Source: Nemophila menziesii
Lineage: Eukaryota; Streptophyta; Magnoliopsida; Boraginales; Hydrophyllaceae
Direction: 5' to 3'
DNA: 64,000 nucleotides
NCBI GenBank assembly: GCA_029959085.1
Contig: JARWIR010000008.1
Location: forward strand, 1,860,001-1,924,000
The notes beneath the pieces are model-generated. The model worked only from the letters and a program-made list of their open reading frames with translations, was not told where the DNA came from and searched no databases. Below are positions 44,998-57,299 of this stretch, in pieces. The translations under genes and the position numbers were made by a program. Each line of letters opens with the position of its first letter. The first letter of the stretch is position 1.

Positions 44998-46480
44998 TGG
45001 TGTCGGCTAGGGCGTAATGAATAATAGATAAATAAGATGCTACTAACACCCTAACCTAAATACATTACTTACATCAAGTATCACATGTCATATGCAAGTT
45101 TTAATGATAAATAGAATTCGTTCCTCAGAGACTACGAAAGTTAGAGAGAACTTATGCAAATATTAAGTGCAAATATGAAAGCTAGAAGAATAATATGCTG
45201 AAAATAAAAGGCTAATGAAATATTTGTTTGGTTTTTTTAATAAGAACAATTAACTAAATAAAATAAAGACAAGAAAATAAATAAGAGAAGATGATAGTAT
45301 GAGAATTTAGCTCGAGATATAGCAAGTACTCCTCACTAGCCTTTTTTATTCTAATCATGTAAGGGAGAATTGTGTGATATGCAATAGCCAGGAGTCTATA
45401 GTCCTCCTAACCCCCTTTCGAGTGGACTTAGGAGACGACCTAATTACTAGGGGACTTAAATAAGGTGGTCCTACGCCACTATGTCCTTATATGAGATGGT
45501 CTTGCGCAATGATTGGTGATTATATAACAAACCCTAATAACTATAATAGTTAGGAAAGCCTTTCCGGATCACTACCGCACACTAGACGTTTATATGGTGT
45601 TTCGATAATTAGACACCCCTTCCGGGTGACCATCTAACTACAATTGTAATCCTACACGTTTGCAACCGCAAGAACTACATGCAATAAATCAAAACACATA
45701 AAACAGAGAATAAAACACTAATTTCATTTCAATGCTAACATCCCAAATTAAAATAGATGTAACACAAGTCTAGGGTTTATACCCATATGCTAATATCAAG
45801 CTAAAATAAATTTAGTTCATACTAGAGAAAGAAAAGAAATCAATTACAAATTTGAAGGCTTGTAAAGGCATAATTTGATGTCTAACTCCTTCCGGACTTC
45901 TCTTCACTTGTTGTAAGCTTCCTCTAGGCTTAAGGGTTGGCCAAGGATGTGTTTCTACTGATAAGAGGGTGTATTTATAGGGTTTTATAAATCCTAACTC
46001 GAAATCTTGGAGTAGAGGGCAAGAAATAAGACTCTTTTCCAAATCAAATTCGTTTCCTAAAATATAGGAGAAGGGAAAAAACTATTGATGTCTTGTGTTG
46101 GTCGTAACTTATTTGTTTTTGCTCCGATTTGCACCTAATTTAAATTGAAACGACCGATTCGAAAAGATTTACACTTTATTTTTTGACTGCTCTTCCAAAT
46201 CCCCAGCGGATTTTGAGTTATATTTACTTTAGTGGACGTGGCTGCTGAATTTTCTGATTTACTTAGCCACTTTTCCTTTCCTATTTTATCTACTTCCTTT
46301 TATCTCCAAATTCTATCCATATCTTCTTTCCTTATCTCTTATAATTGATTTGAAATCTAATTAATTTTCATATATCTTTAAAGCTTCACACATAACAAAC
46401 AAATTAAACCAAATATACTCTAAATATAATAATTCATCAAATCAAGACACGAAATAAGAAAATATAAAAATCTAAACAAA
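44998..46480 (-). repeat. 5' LTR of element B
   Basis: It begins at the inner border TGGTGTCGGC and matches the 3' LTR throughout. A TATA-like box is at 45,972-45,979 on the minus strand. It ends before the 46-bp hairpin, which is replaced by a hexamer repeat (46,481-46,516), so about 80 bp of U3 are missing. Confidence 0.85.
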
Positions 46481-46516
46481 ATTAAAATTAAAATTAAAAT
46501 TAAAATTAAAATTTTT
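46481..46516. repeat. (ATTAAA)6 at the truncated end of LTR B
   Basis: Six tandem attaaa units lie exactly where the LTR should continue into its terminal hairpin. Confidence 0.9.
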
Positions 46517-48990
46517 AATTACCGATTACCAATTAGAGTACGTAACATGCTCATGTAGAGTATTACCAATTACCTATAGGGAAAAATTAAAATCACCGGT
46601 TTTAAAGAACAATATAAATAAAAATCCAAAAAACAATATTTCAATTAATGGAAACTAACTATTATAGAAATGAAATACAAATAAACACCTACACGAAATC
46701 AAAAATAAAAACAAATTACACAGTATTAGGCGTTAAAAAGATATTCTTATGTACCGGTTATCTCTAACAGATATTCTACAACTATAATATTCAGAGAGAA
46801 GAGAATTTGATTGTTTCTTCTTTTTTGGATGTGTTTCGTAGCTTAGAAAAGTGGGGAGGATTGTATTTATAGGAGAGTAGGTGAGGAGAGAGATCTTATC
46901 AGAATTGTCAACAATAAATGCCCTTAATTGTCTCCATGATTGCTGGCGTTTTGATTGATATATGTTACACCTTTCAATTTCCAGCATTAAAACTAGACAC
47001 TATGTTGACTTGATTCATTCCCGGATTAGTGAAGTTTTGTAGCAATTGACTAGTGAGTAATTGGTGGACAATTGTCTTCTGTTGCGTAATTGGTGGACGT
47101 TTATCTTCTGGCTGAATGGATTTGAATTGTCACCGACCACAATAAAAACCAGTCATCTTCCACCAGAATCACTTTTAGGAAACTTGTTACATTTTTCATT
47201 TTTTGACCACCCAACTCCACCACAAGCCCACGTCCCACACCCTCACCCTCGCCCTCTCCGCGCCGAGCCAGACGGGTGGTAATGGTGGTGCGCATGTGTG
47301 GGGTTTTGCCATTTCCCTTTTGGTTTTTATAGCCTTTAGTTGTTTTTGGAAGTAATAGATGGGTAAAGTATTATAAACTATTATTTTTTCCATCTCTCCT
47401 CCTATGTGGAATTTTTTCAATTAAAAAAAATGACTTTCCCACTACTCTAAAAGAATTAGAATGGATTGATTTTTTTAATACTTCATATTAATCTAAATCT
47501 TCTCTACTTCTCCAAAACAGCATGATTAGATTTACGTTAAAACATTAATCTAAATCCTAACATTACCCGCACCACGTGATGACACGTGTCCGAAACCGGG
47601 GTCCGTGTGTCTTCTATAACGTAGAAGACAATAGAAATATCACCCTTGTGTTTCTCGTTTCCCTTCTCGGTGGCATAAAATTCCACTTTTCCATGGTTAT
47701 ATTCAAAGGCTTCGAAAAGGTGTTCGATATGTTTTCACATTGTAAAATATAAAAATATGGGGAAAAATTATATATAATTTCTCAAATTCACTCATTTTAA
47801 TGGAATTATTTACAACCTTCTAAGTCCATTATATCAAAATTACCACAATTCCCAAATTTTAAAATAAAAATGGCTCTTTTGTAATCCTAGCCAATACCGG
47901 TTTCCTAGAATTTACCAACCCATAAATAAAATTACCAAAAAAAAATAGTTGCATCGTTTCACTTATGTATAAAAATCCATGAAGTGTGCAATGCAAAGAG
48001 TTTGGAATATTAAGTTTATTGGATCTCCTAATTTACATACTCTAATTAAAATATAAGGCTCTCAAGGTTTCTTTAAATGAGTACATCACTTTGCGCGTGG
48101 TTTTTATTCAGGAGGGATTTAACTCTTAATAAACTTCATTCCTAAATGAATTTGAAATTGATGAGGATATTTCTAATAGAATTTTTTTTGAGGAATTCAA
48201 GATATTTAGAAAATCTCATAAGTATCCATGAGCAAAAAACATAAACACAATGGTTTAAGGTTAAAAATCTCAACGCGGCCTATTTTCACAAAGTCATTTG
48301 ATGGAGAAGATCTATAGCAAAATAGAAAAAGACCTAGGGGTATATACAGATAGTGAACGCTACAAATAATCACGCATGTTTTTTATAATGGACAAACAAG
48401 TATCTAAATTTTCAACAATGCCGAGTACCTAATTGTCCATATTGAAAAAGTTGTATATCTGTTTGTCTAATTTTAAAACGGTGGTAACCCAAAGATTTTT
48501 CCCTATTTAAATTCCAAAAAAAGAGAAAAGATGTAAAAGAAATAACTCAAACGGCTATTAAGATATTTAATTTATAATTATATTGTTATGATACACATTA
48601 TATGTTTAATTCATAAGGCCTCAATGTCCCTTGATCAATCATATTAACAAGTTCGGTAACACCAGCAAAACCTAGACATCTCTACAACTAAATCTAGGAG
48701 ATCATTCACTTGACCATCCACTTTCAGTGCGTAATAGATCCTACAAAAATGGAAAACTCTCAACCCCCATGACAACACCAGATGAAATCAAGAAAAGAAT
48801 CTTGATTTCAATTATAGATTCTTCTCTGCGAGGTTATGTACTTGCTGTTACTAATGGACAAGGACACAATCAGTAAACAAAAGAATCTTCTACGGAAAAC
48901 TAATGCAAATAAAGGTAAGCATGTGTAATGAAATGAAAGACGGGGCAAGATAGATACGTTAATTGATTCCAAAAAATAAACAAACTTATT
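46517..48990. other. Non-element DNA, no gene recognised
   Basis: No domain is found. A GC-richer stretch at 47,200-47,300 gives Gly/Glu-rich and Pro-rich frames on both strands, which look like composition effects. A plus-strand stretch at about 48,745-48,877 reads as a plausible peptide ending GYVLAVTNGQGHNQ, but I could not identify it. Confidence 0.45.
47573..47588. promoter_or_regulatory. Paired G-boxes (CACGTG) 10 bp apart
   Basis: CACGTG occurs at 47,573-47,578 and 47,583-47,588, the second within acacgtgtc, a typical ABRE-like context. Both would face the same side of the helix. bZIP and bHLH factors bind such sites in plants. No intact gene is adjacent, so a present-day role is doubtful. 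Confidence 0.45.
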
Positions 48991-49103
48991 CTAGCCCATT
49001 CCACATTAAGCATCCTTCTCCCATAACCAAATGGCATGCCGTCCAAACCACATATTGCATCTTCGGGCATTACACTCATCTTCAAAATCGATAAAACCAA
49101 AAC
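48991..49103 (-). pseudogene. RRM exon fragment of an RS-type SR splicing factor
   Basis: The minus strand reads a splice-acceptor-like AG, then GFGFIDFEDE (RNP1-like), and after a one-base shift PEDAICGLDGMPFGYGRRML and NVEWAR. This is the C-terminal half of the first RRM of the plant RS31/RS40/RS41 group, which binds pre-mRNA in nuclear speckles. The exon-end position is followed by ataagt, which may be a mutated gtaagt donor. The N-terminal half of the RRM, the second RRM and the RS tail were not found. The frameshift and isolation suggest a captured or dead fragment. Confidence 0.7.
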
Positions 49104-49288
49104 CTGCTATAAAGACCAAAAAATCCTTAAATGTTGTAAAAAAAGCCAGAAAAAGTCAAGGTTTCCAATAACATAGAGCTTAGTATCTATTTTGCTGAAT
49201 GAAAATAGTAAAATATACTAGTAGTAAAAAATGTGTTACCGTACATTATTGAAATGTCATGGCGACCAATCTCCATCTTGACTAGGTA

Positions 49289-49606
49289 ATGTGTATGTGG
49301 AATGTTATGAAGCAAACATTTGATGATAAAGTTTGGGTTGGTCGGAAAGCTAAGGAAGCACCAAGATCTGGAGCAGGGAGATATAATGGACCACCAATGA
49401 GAGTTTCATCTCATTTTGAAGAACCTAGAGGAGGTGATTTTATGGAAAGACCTCGCTCACGTGGCATTGGAGAGCCATGGACGAGGCAAAATGATGATCG
49501 AAGAGGCGGTGGTAGTGGTAGGGACAGAGGGTTTACAGGTCCAAGAGACATGGACATGAACATGCTTCTTAGAGATGGTATTGAGCATGTTGCACAAAAG
49601 ATATAG
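49289..49606 (+). CDS. Arg/Gly-rich 105-codon frame, unknown
   Basis: It is an open frame with non-random composition: FDDKVWVGRKAKEAPRSG at about residues 10-27, a middle part with EEPRGGDFMERPRSRG, and an RGGGSGRDRG stretch at about 71-81. Such RGG-rich parts occur in RNA-binding proteins. No RRM or zinc finger is present. It ends HVAQKI* at 49,606. It could be an exon of a larger gene captured by a transposon, since splice-like 'gtaata' and 'ag' borders are nearby, but I do not recognise the family. It lies 186 bp from the SR-protein fragment on the opposite strand. Confidence 0.35.
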   Translation: MCMWNVMKQTFDDKVWVGRKAKEAPRSGAGRYNGPPMRVSSHFEEPRGGDFMERPRSRGIGEPWTRQNDDRRGGGSGRDRGFTGPRDMDMNMLLRDGIEHVAQKI

Positions 49607-49867
49607 ACCTTGGTAAATAAAATTACATATTAATCAAAGATTAACCAGAATAAGATAGATCTTAGCCCATGATTAACTAGAACAATCAAGACATGTCCAT
49701 TTTTCTTGAATCATTTTGGGTCAGCTTTATTTTAACTTTTACTCACTAACAATGCTCACATTAATAAGCAATTCACATTAATAAGCAATGGACATAATCT
49801 AAAGAAAACAAGAGCAAATTCTATAAACAAGGAAAACAAAGATGCATTGAAATTTTACAAAGGAAAT

Positions 49868-52800
49868 ATGCTTGATTTCAGTTTACATGAACATATATAT
49901 ATATATATATATTGTTAAGCACATGTTTTAAACACATAATTGATACTCAAACAATCGTAAATAGGTGTAATCCAATAAACAGTTAAGCTTGTGTTCATGT
50001 TTAATATTCTTAACATCTACGATTACTCTAATTTAGTATGACATAATGCACATGCTTTATGTAATATAATAAGTTGGTCTTCCATGAAAATTATATGGTG
50101 GTTTTATGATCAAGAATTTCTTAGATTAACTAGACATGGAGATACAAGATATTACACACAATTTTCTCATATATATTTTAGCATGAAGAAATATTTTAAT
50201 TTTCAGAAAATATTTATTAATATTCTTTCTTATTTAGAAAGCATGTTAACACATTCAATTTTTGTGAAATGAGATCACCCATATTCCCAATTTGTCCTTA
50301 TACACTCATGTTGAGATAAAATCCTACCATTTAATGTTCAATTTTTACTAGACTTATATACAAGTTCACATATAACAATAAAATTTACTAAAATTGAAAA
50401 AATTACCAAGGCTCTAAGAACCCCGAATTATGTATAAATTATTAACACACAAAAACTAGAAATAAAATGCAGAAGAGTTTGAATTCATATATGGTATGTT
50501 TAAAGTAGTATCAACAAGGTAAGAGGATCATATACAAAGATTAAAAACCAAATCAAAATTGAACTACTTAATGGAGATCTAACCGTGAACAAATATCAAT
50601 AACAAAAAAGCATCAGTAAAATTGTCATTTTGTTCAAAAGATTAACAACTACATTGTCAAGATTTTCATTTTATATAAGTTGATTAACAAACATTAATTT
50701 TAAAAATGATAATTAATGTCTTACAATGCTTACTAAATTATTCTAATGTAAAAAGTAACTATAGTTCAAATTCATCAAATACAACAACTTTCTAAAAAAA
50801 ATTCTCATCTTTAAGTAAATCTTACCATTATATGTGAGGTGGATGTTCATATTTGACTGAAATATAATGATCAACTATCTTTATCTTTTTTATCTTCTTT
50901 CTTTTTCTTTCTTCGGACAGTAATAATCTTATCAGGCATGACACTAAATATAAATATTTTTATTATTTTACCTATAAGATAATAAATATAAAACAAATAG
51001 AGTCATTAATTTGAATTTGTCTATCATAATCATATACTATAGGCATATAATTAAAACTTATTACTTTGTAGCATATCAAAAAAATTATAAATTTTAAATA
51101 TGATGTGAAATCTTAATTAAAGGTGTATAATTAAAATAATAAAATTGTACAATAATATACAAAATTAGAATATTAATATTCAATTAGCTAAAATACTGAT
51201 TTATATTTCTTTTACTATTATAATTAAAACCCAAACCCACCTTGTATAGATGAGAAGACCTAAATGAATGTCTTTTGTGTGGAGAAAAACAAAAAAATAT
51301 AAAAATGAACTTATACCTTCAGATTGGAGACGATAGATTTGGTTGGAAATATTGGGAGGTAGTTCAAAGCGGACTTCTGATTTGTGTTTGTGTGGTGTTT
51401 CAAGAATTAGGTTTGGCCTAAAATGAATGTGTTTTGTTTGGAGATGAAAAAAATGTAAAAATGAACTTATACCTTCAAATCGGAGATGATAGAATTGGGT
51501 GGAAATATTTGGAGGTCATTCAAAGCGGACTTGTGAGTTGTGTTTGGAGAAGATGTTGGTGGTGTTTTACAAATTAAGTTTGACCTAACATGAATGTGTT
51601 TTTTGTGGAGAAAAGGAAAAAAAATTGTAGGAATGAACTTATACCTTGAGATTGGAGAAGATAGAATTAAGTGGAAATATCTGGAGGTAGTTCAAAGCCG
51701 AGATATGAGTTATTTGGAGAAGACGTTGGCGGTGTTTTAAGAACTAGGTTTTAGTAGTCTGTCTAGGTTTTCAGTATAAGATTTGTTTGAAATGGTTACA
51801 TTGAAGTTTGACCAACGGGTTTGGATCTATTTTATGGTTAATAAGAAGGGAATAGAAATTTTTAAAAGATTATTGGCCTAAAGAATTTTGGGTACAAAAA
51901 TATTGGATTTAGATGAATAAGCTTGAGGAATTTATTTCTATATAGGAAGGAATAGAAATTTTGTTCCTAAATATTATTGACCCAAAATTTTTAAGGTCCA
52001 AAATATTGAATTTCAACCAAAGGGTCTGACACCTATTTTATTCCAAATAAGGAGGAAATAAAAAAATTTGTTTGGAAAGATTATGGCCCAATTTTTGCGG
52101 TCCAAAACCAACCAATATGGGTCCTATTTTATTTCTAAGAAAGAGTAAATTGAAAGGTCTTTCAGTTTAACCAAAAAGATATTGTTGGCTAAAATTATCC
52201 ATCTATTATAAATGAATTATATTTCTCACAAAATTATTTTTTCACTACTATTCTCATATTCAAAACATTATAGTCTTCACTTCTCATATTTTTTTTAATC
52301 ACAAAGCCTAGTAAACCCTAGGCTCAAATATAGAAAAAGGAGTTATTTAAATTATACTTAAATAGTGCATCCATATCTATCTTTGAGCACAATTTCTATG
52401 AAACCCCTTTTCAATCACTGAACCAGGTAAGCTTTAGGCTTAAAGATTGGTTAATTACTAAGGGATTTCAATATCAAAAAGTTCTAAGAGTCCATCATAT
52501 GGTTCTTAGCATGTGTTATGAGTGTGGTTGTCGGTGTGTATATGTATATGAAGTTAACTAGGTTAGATCTAGTAACATTATTAGTCTATGTCTGATCTGA
52601 AAAGTAAGAAATTGTGTGATTATACATGGTTGAAGTGCAAGTACAATACAGATGTAGCGTCTAAATAATTGAGTAATCAGTTTACATGAACACATACATA
52701 GTGAAGCATAATATATTCTCAAACAATCTTACATATGAGTAACTCAACAAGTATTTAAGTACATATTTGTGTTCTAACATCTGTCAATTATTATCATTTT

Positions 52801-54532
52801 CTATGACGTATATAGCACATGATTTAATTCATAAAATAAGTATGGTCTTTCATGAAAACAATATGGTATTTTTACAAGTATTGTACAACAAGATCAAGAG
52901 TTTGTTACCTTAACTAGAAACGAGGATACAACATCACATACACAACTTACTCGTCTATGCTTTAACACTAAGAAAATTCGTCAAGTTTGCAAAAGGATTT
53001 ATTAATGGTATTTCTTATCTAGAAAGCAAGTTAACACATTCAATTTTTCATATATAAGAATATTTAGTTCATATGTGGTGTAAACTAAAAACATCAGCGA
53101 CGCTTAATTTTATATTCCCCCACCCAATATATCCATATACACTTCATGTTGAGATAAAATTACACCATTTGTTCTTCAATTTTTACTAGGTTTACATACA
53201 AAGTCACAAATAACAATAGAAGGTAATCTAATTGAACCAAAATTGCAGATAAGTTATTAATAAGCAAAAACTAGATAAAATGCATAAGGGCTTTAACTCA
53301 TATATTATTTTACAGCAGTAACAACACTGTAAAATGATCACGATACAAACATTAATAACCAAATCATAACAGGAATTATTAACGTATATCTTATTGTAAA
53401 CAAATACCAAAATTGTAAAATTTTATCACGAAAGTTGAAACTTTGTTCAATAGATTCCATTATAGTTCATATTCATCAAACAAAACAAATATTTAAGAAA
53501 TTTAGAATATCTTAGCTAGTAAATCTTACCAGGAAAAGTGATGCTTATATTTATTAAAGTACAAAAATTAATAAATGAATCATCCATGTGAGAACTGGAT
53601 AATGTTTTAAATAAAAAATTCAAGTGGAAGGTATGACCTCATCATAAATGAGACGATTATGTAAGGTATGTTGCTTACAACAACAACAATACTTCTTGCA
53701 TATACAAAAATATGTAGAATAGGGGTACCAGTACTTCTTTGGCATGTGGGATGTGTTTTGTATACCGGGAAGGGGCGGTCAAGAGATGACCTACATCCTG
53801 AATGGTAGAAATCACAAGAATGGATCTTGAGTATGACTCATTATACTTTGAAACATAAAAGTAATTCTTTGTGTAATTAAATTTTATGGTGCTTTCGGAC
53901 AAGATGCAAAGCTACAACTGTATGTGTTAATCTTCCACTTGTATTAAAACACGATGTTTAGAAATATCAACAAACATCACAAGATCACACTCGACTTGAA
54001 GTACCACATCACTTGATTGGAAAACCTTCCATGTACAATAGTAGTTAAATTTGATATGCCATTTAATTAGACTTGGTAGATAATATGCTAGTATAATATT
54101 TGGCAAGAATGGGACACTTGTATATTTTTCCATTAGAATATTATAAATACCATTAATGTACTCGGTTATCGGGAGCTCACTCTTAACCTTAATCTGATTA
54201 TTAAATGACTCGACAACATTTGATGCCATATCACCATAATATTTTCCTAGGAAAGGGGTACCTGAGTATAAAAATTAAAGGCATAGGAACTTCTGGTCTC
54301 TATAAATTTGACTAGATCCCGGTCATAATCAAACAAATTCATGGTGTGAGCATATTTTCAAAGAAGTTGCGACATAGACTCAGTATAAACTTTAGCACCT
54401 TTACAGTTGAGTTTCAAGTATTTCTTGATATGAAGCATACAAAATGAATGACGGGGTCTTGAAAAAGCCGAGCTGATATCTACTACAATACCAAGACGAC
54501 GATATGTAATGAAAGTTGTCTCACAATCATTG
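49868..54532. repeat. Subunit pair S3 + S4 (copy C2)
   Basis: S3 (49,868 to about 52,660, odd type) and S4 (52,660-54,532, even type) correspond to 14,450-18,255 and 55,375-60,360 but are more diverged. S3 lacks the MITE of S1 and S5 and has a threefold internal duplication. S4 continues into MULE transposase fragments on the minus strand. It directly abuts the right segmental copy, giving a tandem array S3-S4-S5-S6. Confidence 0.75.
51264..51770. repeat. About 170-bp tandem repeat, three copies
   Basis: Units share 'aatgaatgt.ttttgtgtgga', 'atgaacttataccttc', 'ggag..gatagaatt', 'ggaggtagttcaaagcgga' and 'ggtgttttaagaa'. Only one such unit is present in S1 (near 15,830-15,960) and S5 (near 56,700-56,880). 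Confidence 0.8.
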
Positions 54533-54546
54533 AGTCTGACTGCCAT
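53640..54546 (-). pseudogene. MULE (MuDR-like) transposase fragment, copy in S4
   Basis: The frame at 54,358-54,546 has VVDISSAFSRPRHSFCMLHIKKYLKLNCKG, the region C-terminal to the catalytic domain of plant Mutator-like transposases. The frame at 53,927-54,229 has SNVVESFNNQIK and PITEYINGI, then LQVECDLVMFVD, which leads into the SWIM region. A C-terminal piece (53,675-53,902, in another frame) corresponds to the KTxPSRPxKNR segment of the S6 copy. Stops separate all pieces and the N-terminal catalytic DDE part is missing. It is nuclear DNA-transposition machinery when intact. Non-functional here. Confidence 0.8.
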
Positions 54547-55424
54547 GGTTGAAGCATGGCCAAATTTGTTTTTTTTTCTGCAGGTGCGTCAATGACAGTG
54601 TTTTCAAGCATGGTCGAACCTTATAGGTGAAGAAAATGATTTGTAGGCCATTTCACTTCCATGGCGAGCTAGGATCTCAAGTTCGAGTGGAAGTTATGCA
54701 AGCCATGGTAGTGTTCAATAGAGAAGCCATGGTTGTCCATAACTACGAGATCTAGGGCTGGTTCGAGATCTATCCTTTGAGTGAAGTCATTGCAAGCCAG
54801 ATCTCCATTTCGCGAAGTTCTGCTTTGTTGGTGAGTAGCCTCAAATACTCAATGAATTTAAGTTAGCTTCGTTGGAGAAAATGATTCGAAACGCTAATAC
54901 TCTTCGAAATAACCTGACGACATACTAACAATAGAAACATGTAAATTAATCTTTTTTTGTAATTTTGTTATTTATAATTCTCTATAATATGGTAATTTTT
55001 AGGTATTTGGTTTTTATTTATTATTTATTAAGTGTTGTAACTTTTTTCCGTTATTAAAATAAATTTTCAGCTATTACTAACTTATTTTTTGTGTTAATTG
55101 TTAATTTGACGTACTTAATGTTTTTAGATCATACTCAGGAGTACTTAGTAAATATTTCTGATACTTAGTGAACTTCGATACTTAGTGAAATCATTGAGTC
55201 TGCTGCAAGAGGTGATTCCAGAGGTGGTTCGTAGATGGTTGTCGGAGGTGAACAATACTTATACTTTGTAACTCGTCAAGTGACTCGCTGAGTTGTTGAA
55301 TTGTACTTAGTCCCACTTGATTTTGTCTTTATTTGGTTTTTATCTTAGTTGAGTATGTTTTAGTATTTGGTCACGCATAAGATTGAGTAGTGAACTCATT
55401 GAAGAAGTACCTAACCACATGCTC

Positions 55425-55490
55425 CATGTAGGCCATAAGGTTTATCTCCATGTAGACCATAAGGTTTGTCTCTCTATAGGCCATAAGGTT
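55425..55490. repeat. 24-bp tandem repeat, C3 copy
   Basis: Same array as 14,500-14,566, with ccataaggttt cores 24 bp apart. Confidence 0.8.
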
Positions 55491-57127
55491 TATACTCAAA
55501 CAATCGTAAGTAGGTGTAATACCATAAGAAGTTAAGAACATGTTTATGTTTAATGTTATTAACATCTACAATTACTTAAATTTACTATAACATATATGTA
55601 TATGCTTTTGTAATATTATAAGTACGGAATTTGTTACCTTAGGTAGACACGGAGATACAAGATAGTACAAACAATTTTCTCGTATATGTTTTAGCACTAA
55701 GAAAATACTTCAATTTTATTAGAAAATATTTATTAATGTTCTTTCTTGTTTAGAAAACATGTTAACACATTAAATTTTGTGAGATGAGATTGCCATATCC
55801 ATAATCTTTCCCTATACACTTCATATTGATAAAAAAATCCCACCATTTATTCCTCAATTTTTACTAGATTTATGTACTAAGTTCACAAACAAGAATAAAA
55901 AGTTAATAAAATTGAATTAATTAACAAATACTCCTAAATCCCGAATTGTGCAAAAATTATTAACAATAAAAAAATAGAATCAAATACATAAGGGTTTGAA
56001 TTCATACATAGCATTTTTACAATAGGTACATCACAGTAAGAGGATCACGACACATACATTAAAAACAAAATCATTATTGAACTGATGAATGGAGAACTAA
56101 TTTTTAACAGATAAAAAATAATGACATTTCATCACTAAAGTTGTCACTTTGTTCAAGAGATTAACAACTACACTGTGACGATTTGAATTTTATTAAAGCT
56201 GATGAACAAAAATTAATTTTGAAAATCATAATTAACGAGCCTACATAATGCTTACCGGATTATCTCGATGTGTAAAACAATTATAGTTCATATTCATCAG
56301 ACACAACTTTCTAGTAAAATTTACTATCTTAACAAGTAAATCTTAAAACCTGAGAGTTGATGTTCATCTTTTCTTGGTAATGATCTAGGCATGACACTAA
56401 ATAGTAATTATTGACTGTGTGCCAAATGTAAAAAAATTAATATTAATATTTTCCTTTTATTATCCGTAACTTAATATATATATATTATAATCATATACTA
56501 TACACTTATAATTAGAACATATCATAAATTTTATAAATGTTAAGTATGAAGAGGAATCTCAATTAAAGGTGAATAATTAACATGATAAAATTATACAAAA
56601 ATATACACAAATACTTAGAATATTAATATTTAATTAGCATATTATTGATTTATATTCGTTTTACTATTAGAATTAAAACCCACATTGTATAGATGAGAAG
56701 GAAGAGAATGAGTGTGTTTTGTACCGATAAAAGGAAAAAAAAAATTATAAAGTGAACTCATACCTTAATACTGGTAGTGATAGAACTGACATTGGAGGAA
56801 GTATCCGTGGTCTTCAAAGCGGCTTTGTGCATTGTGTCGAAGGAGATGTCGATTTCTGTTTTGCGTGATGTTTCAAGAATTAAGTTTTGGCTGTCCGTCT
56901 AGGTTTCAGTGTAAAATTAGATGGATTGAGTTTTGGGTGATTTATGATTTTTTTTAAGAATTACTGGCCCAAAATTTAACAAAAATATTGGAACTCGGCC
57001 ATCGGGTTTGGGGACCTATTCATTTCTAATGCGGAGGGAACATAAATTTTTTTAGGAAAAGATTATTGGCCCCAAAAACATAGCGGTCCAAAAATATTGA
57101 ATTTTTAACAATGAGTTTGGGGAAAAT

Positions 57128-57299
57128 ACTTCCATCCAATATTAGATAGTTATCGGGTCGTATTATGACACATATCCCATGTTTATATCATGCAAAAACT
57201 GATTATAGTAACTACCTAATTAGTCTAGCGACATGTGTTTTATAAATTTAATTAGTGGTTATGATGTTAATATTGTACCATCCAATATAGGATGGAAGT
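57128..57299. mobile_element. Small MITE in S5
   Basis: Same element as 16,240-16,425, with inverted ends acttccatccaat / attggatggaagt-like, shortened by 14 bp inside. Confidence 0.7.

Larger units (their letters stand above)
23814..46480 (-). mobile_element. Element B: old Athila-type Ty3/gypsy retrotransposon, nested
   Basis: The minus-strand order is 5' LTR (44,998-46,480), tRNA-Asp-type primer site, gag, protease, RT, RNase H, integrase, GC-rich repeats, 3' ORF, polypurine region, 3' LTR (23,814-25,261). RNase H before integrase is the Ty3/gypsy order. The primer site and the extra 3' ORF point to the Athila lineage. Every domain carries stops or frameshifts. It is interrupted by element A (26,119-36,029) and a gag-only element (38,077-39,933). 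Both outer ends are damaged, so no target-site duplication can be read. Confidence 0.85.

Noticed and set aside
47101..47420. Gly/Glu-rich and Pro-rich frames on both strands
   Set aside because: They derive from one short GC-rich stretch and have no domain similarity. Each is a shadow of the other.
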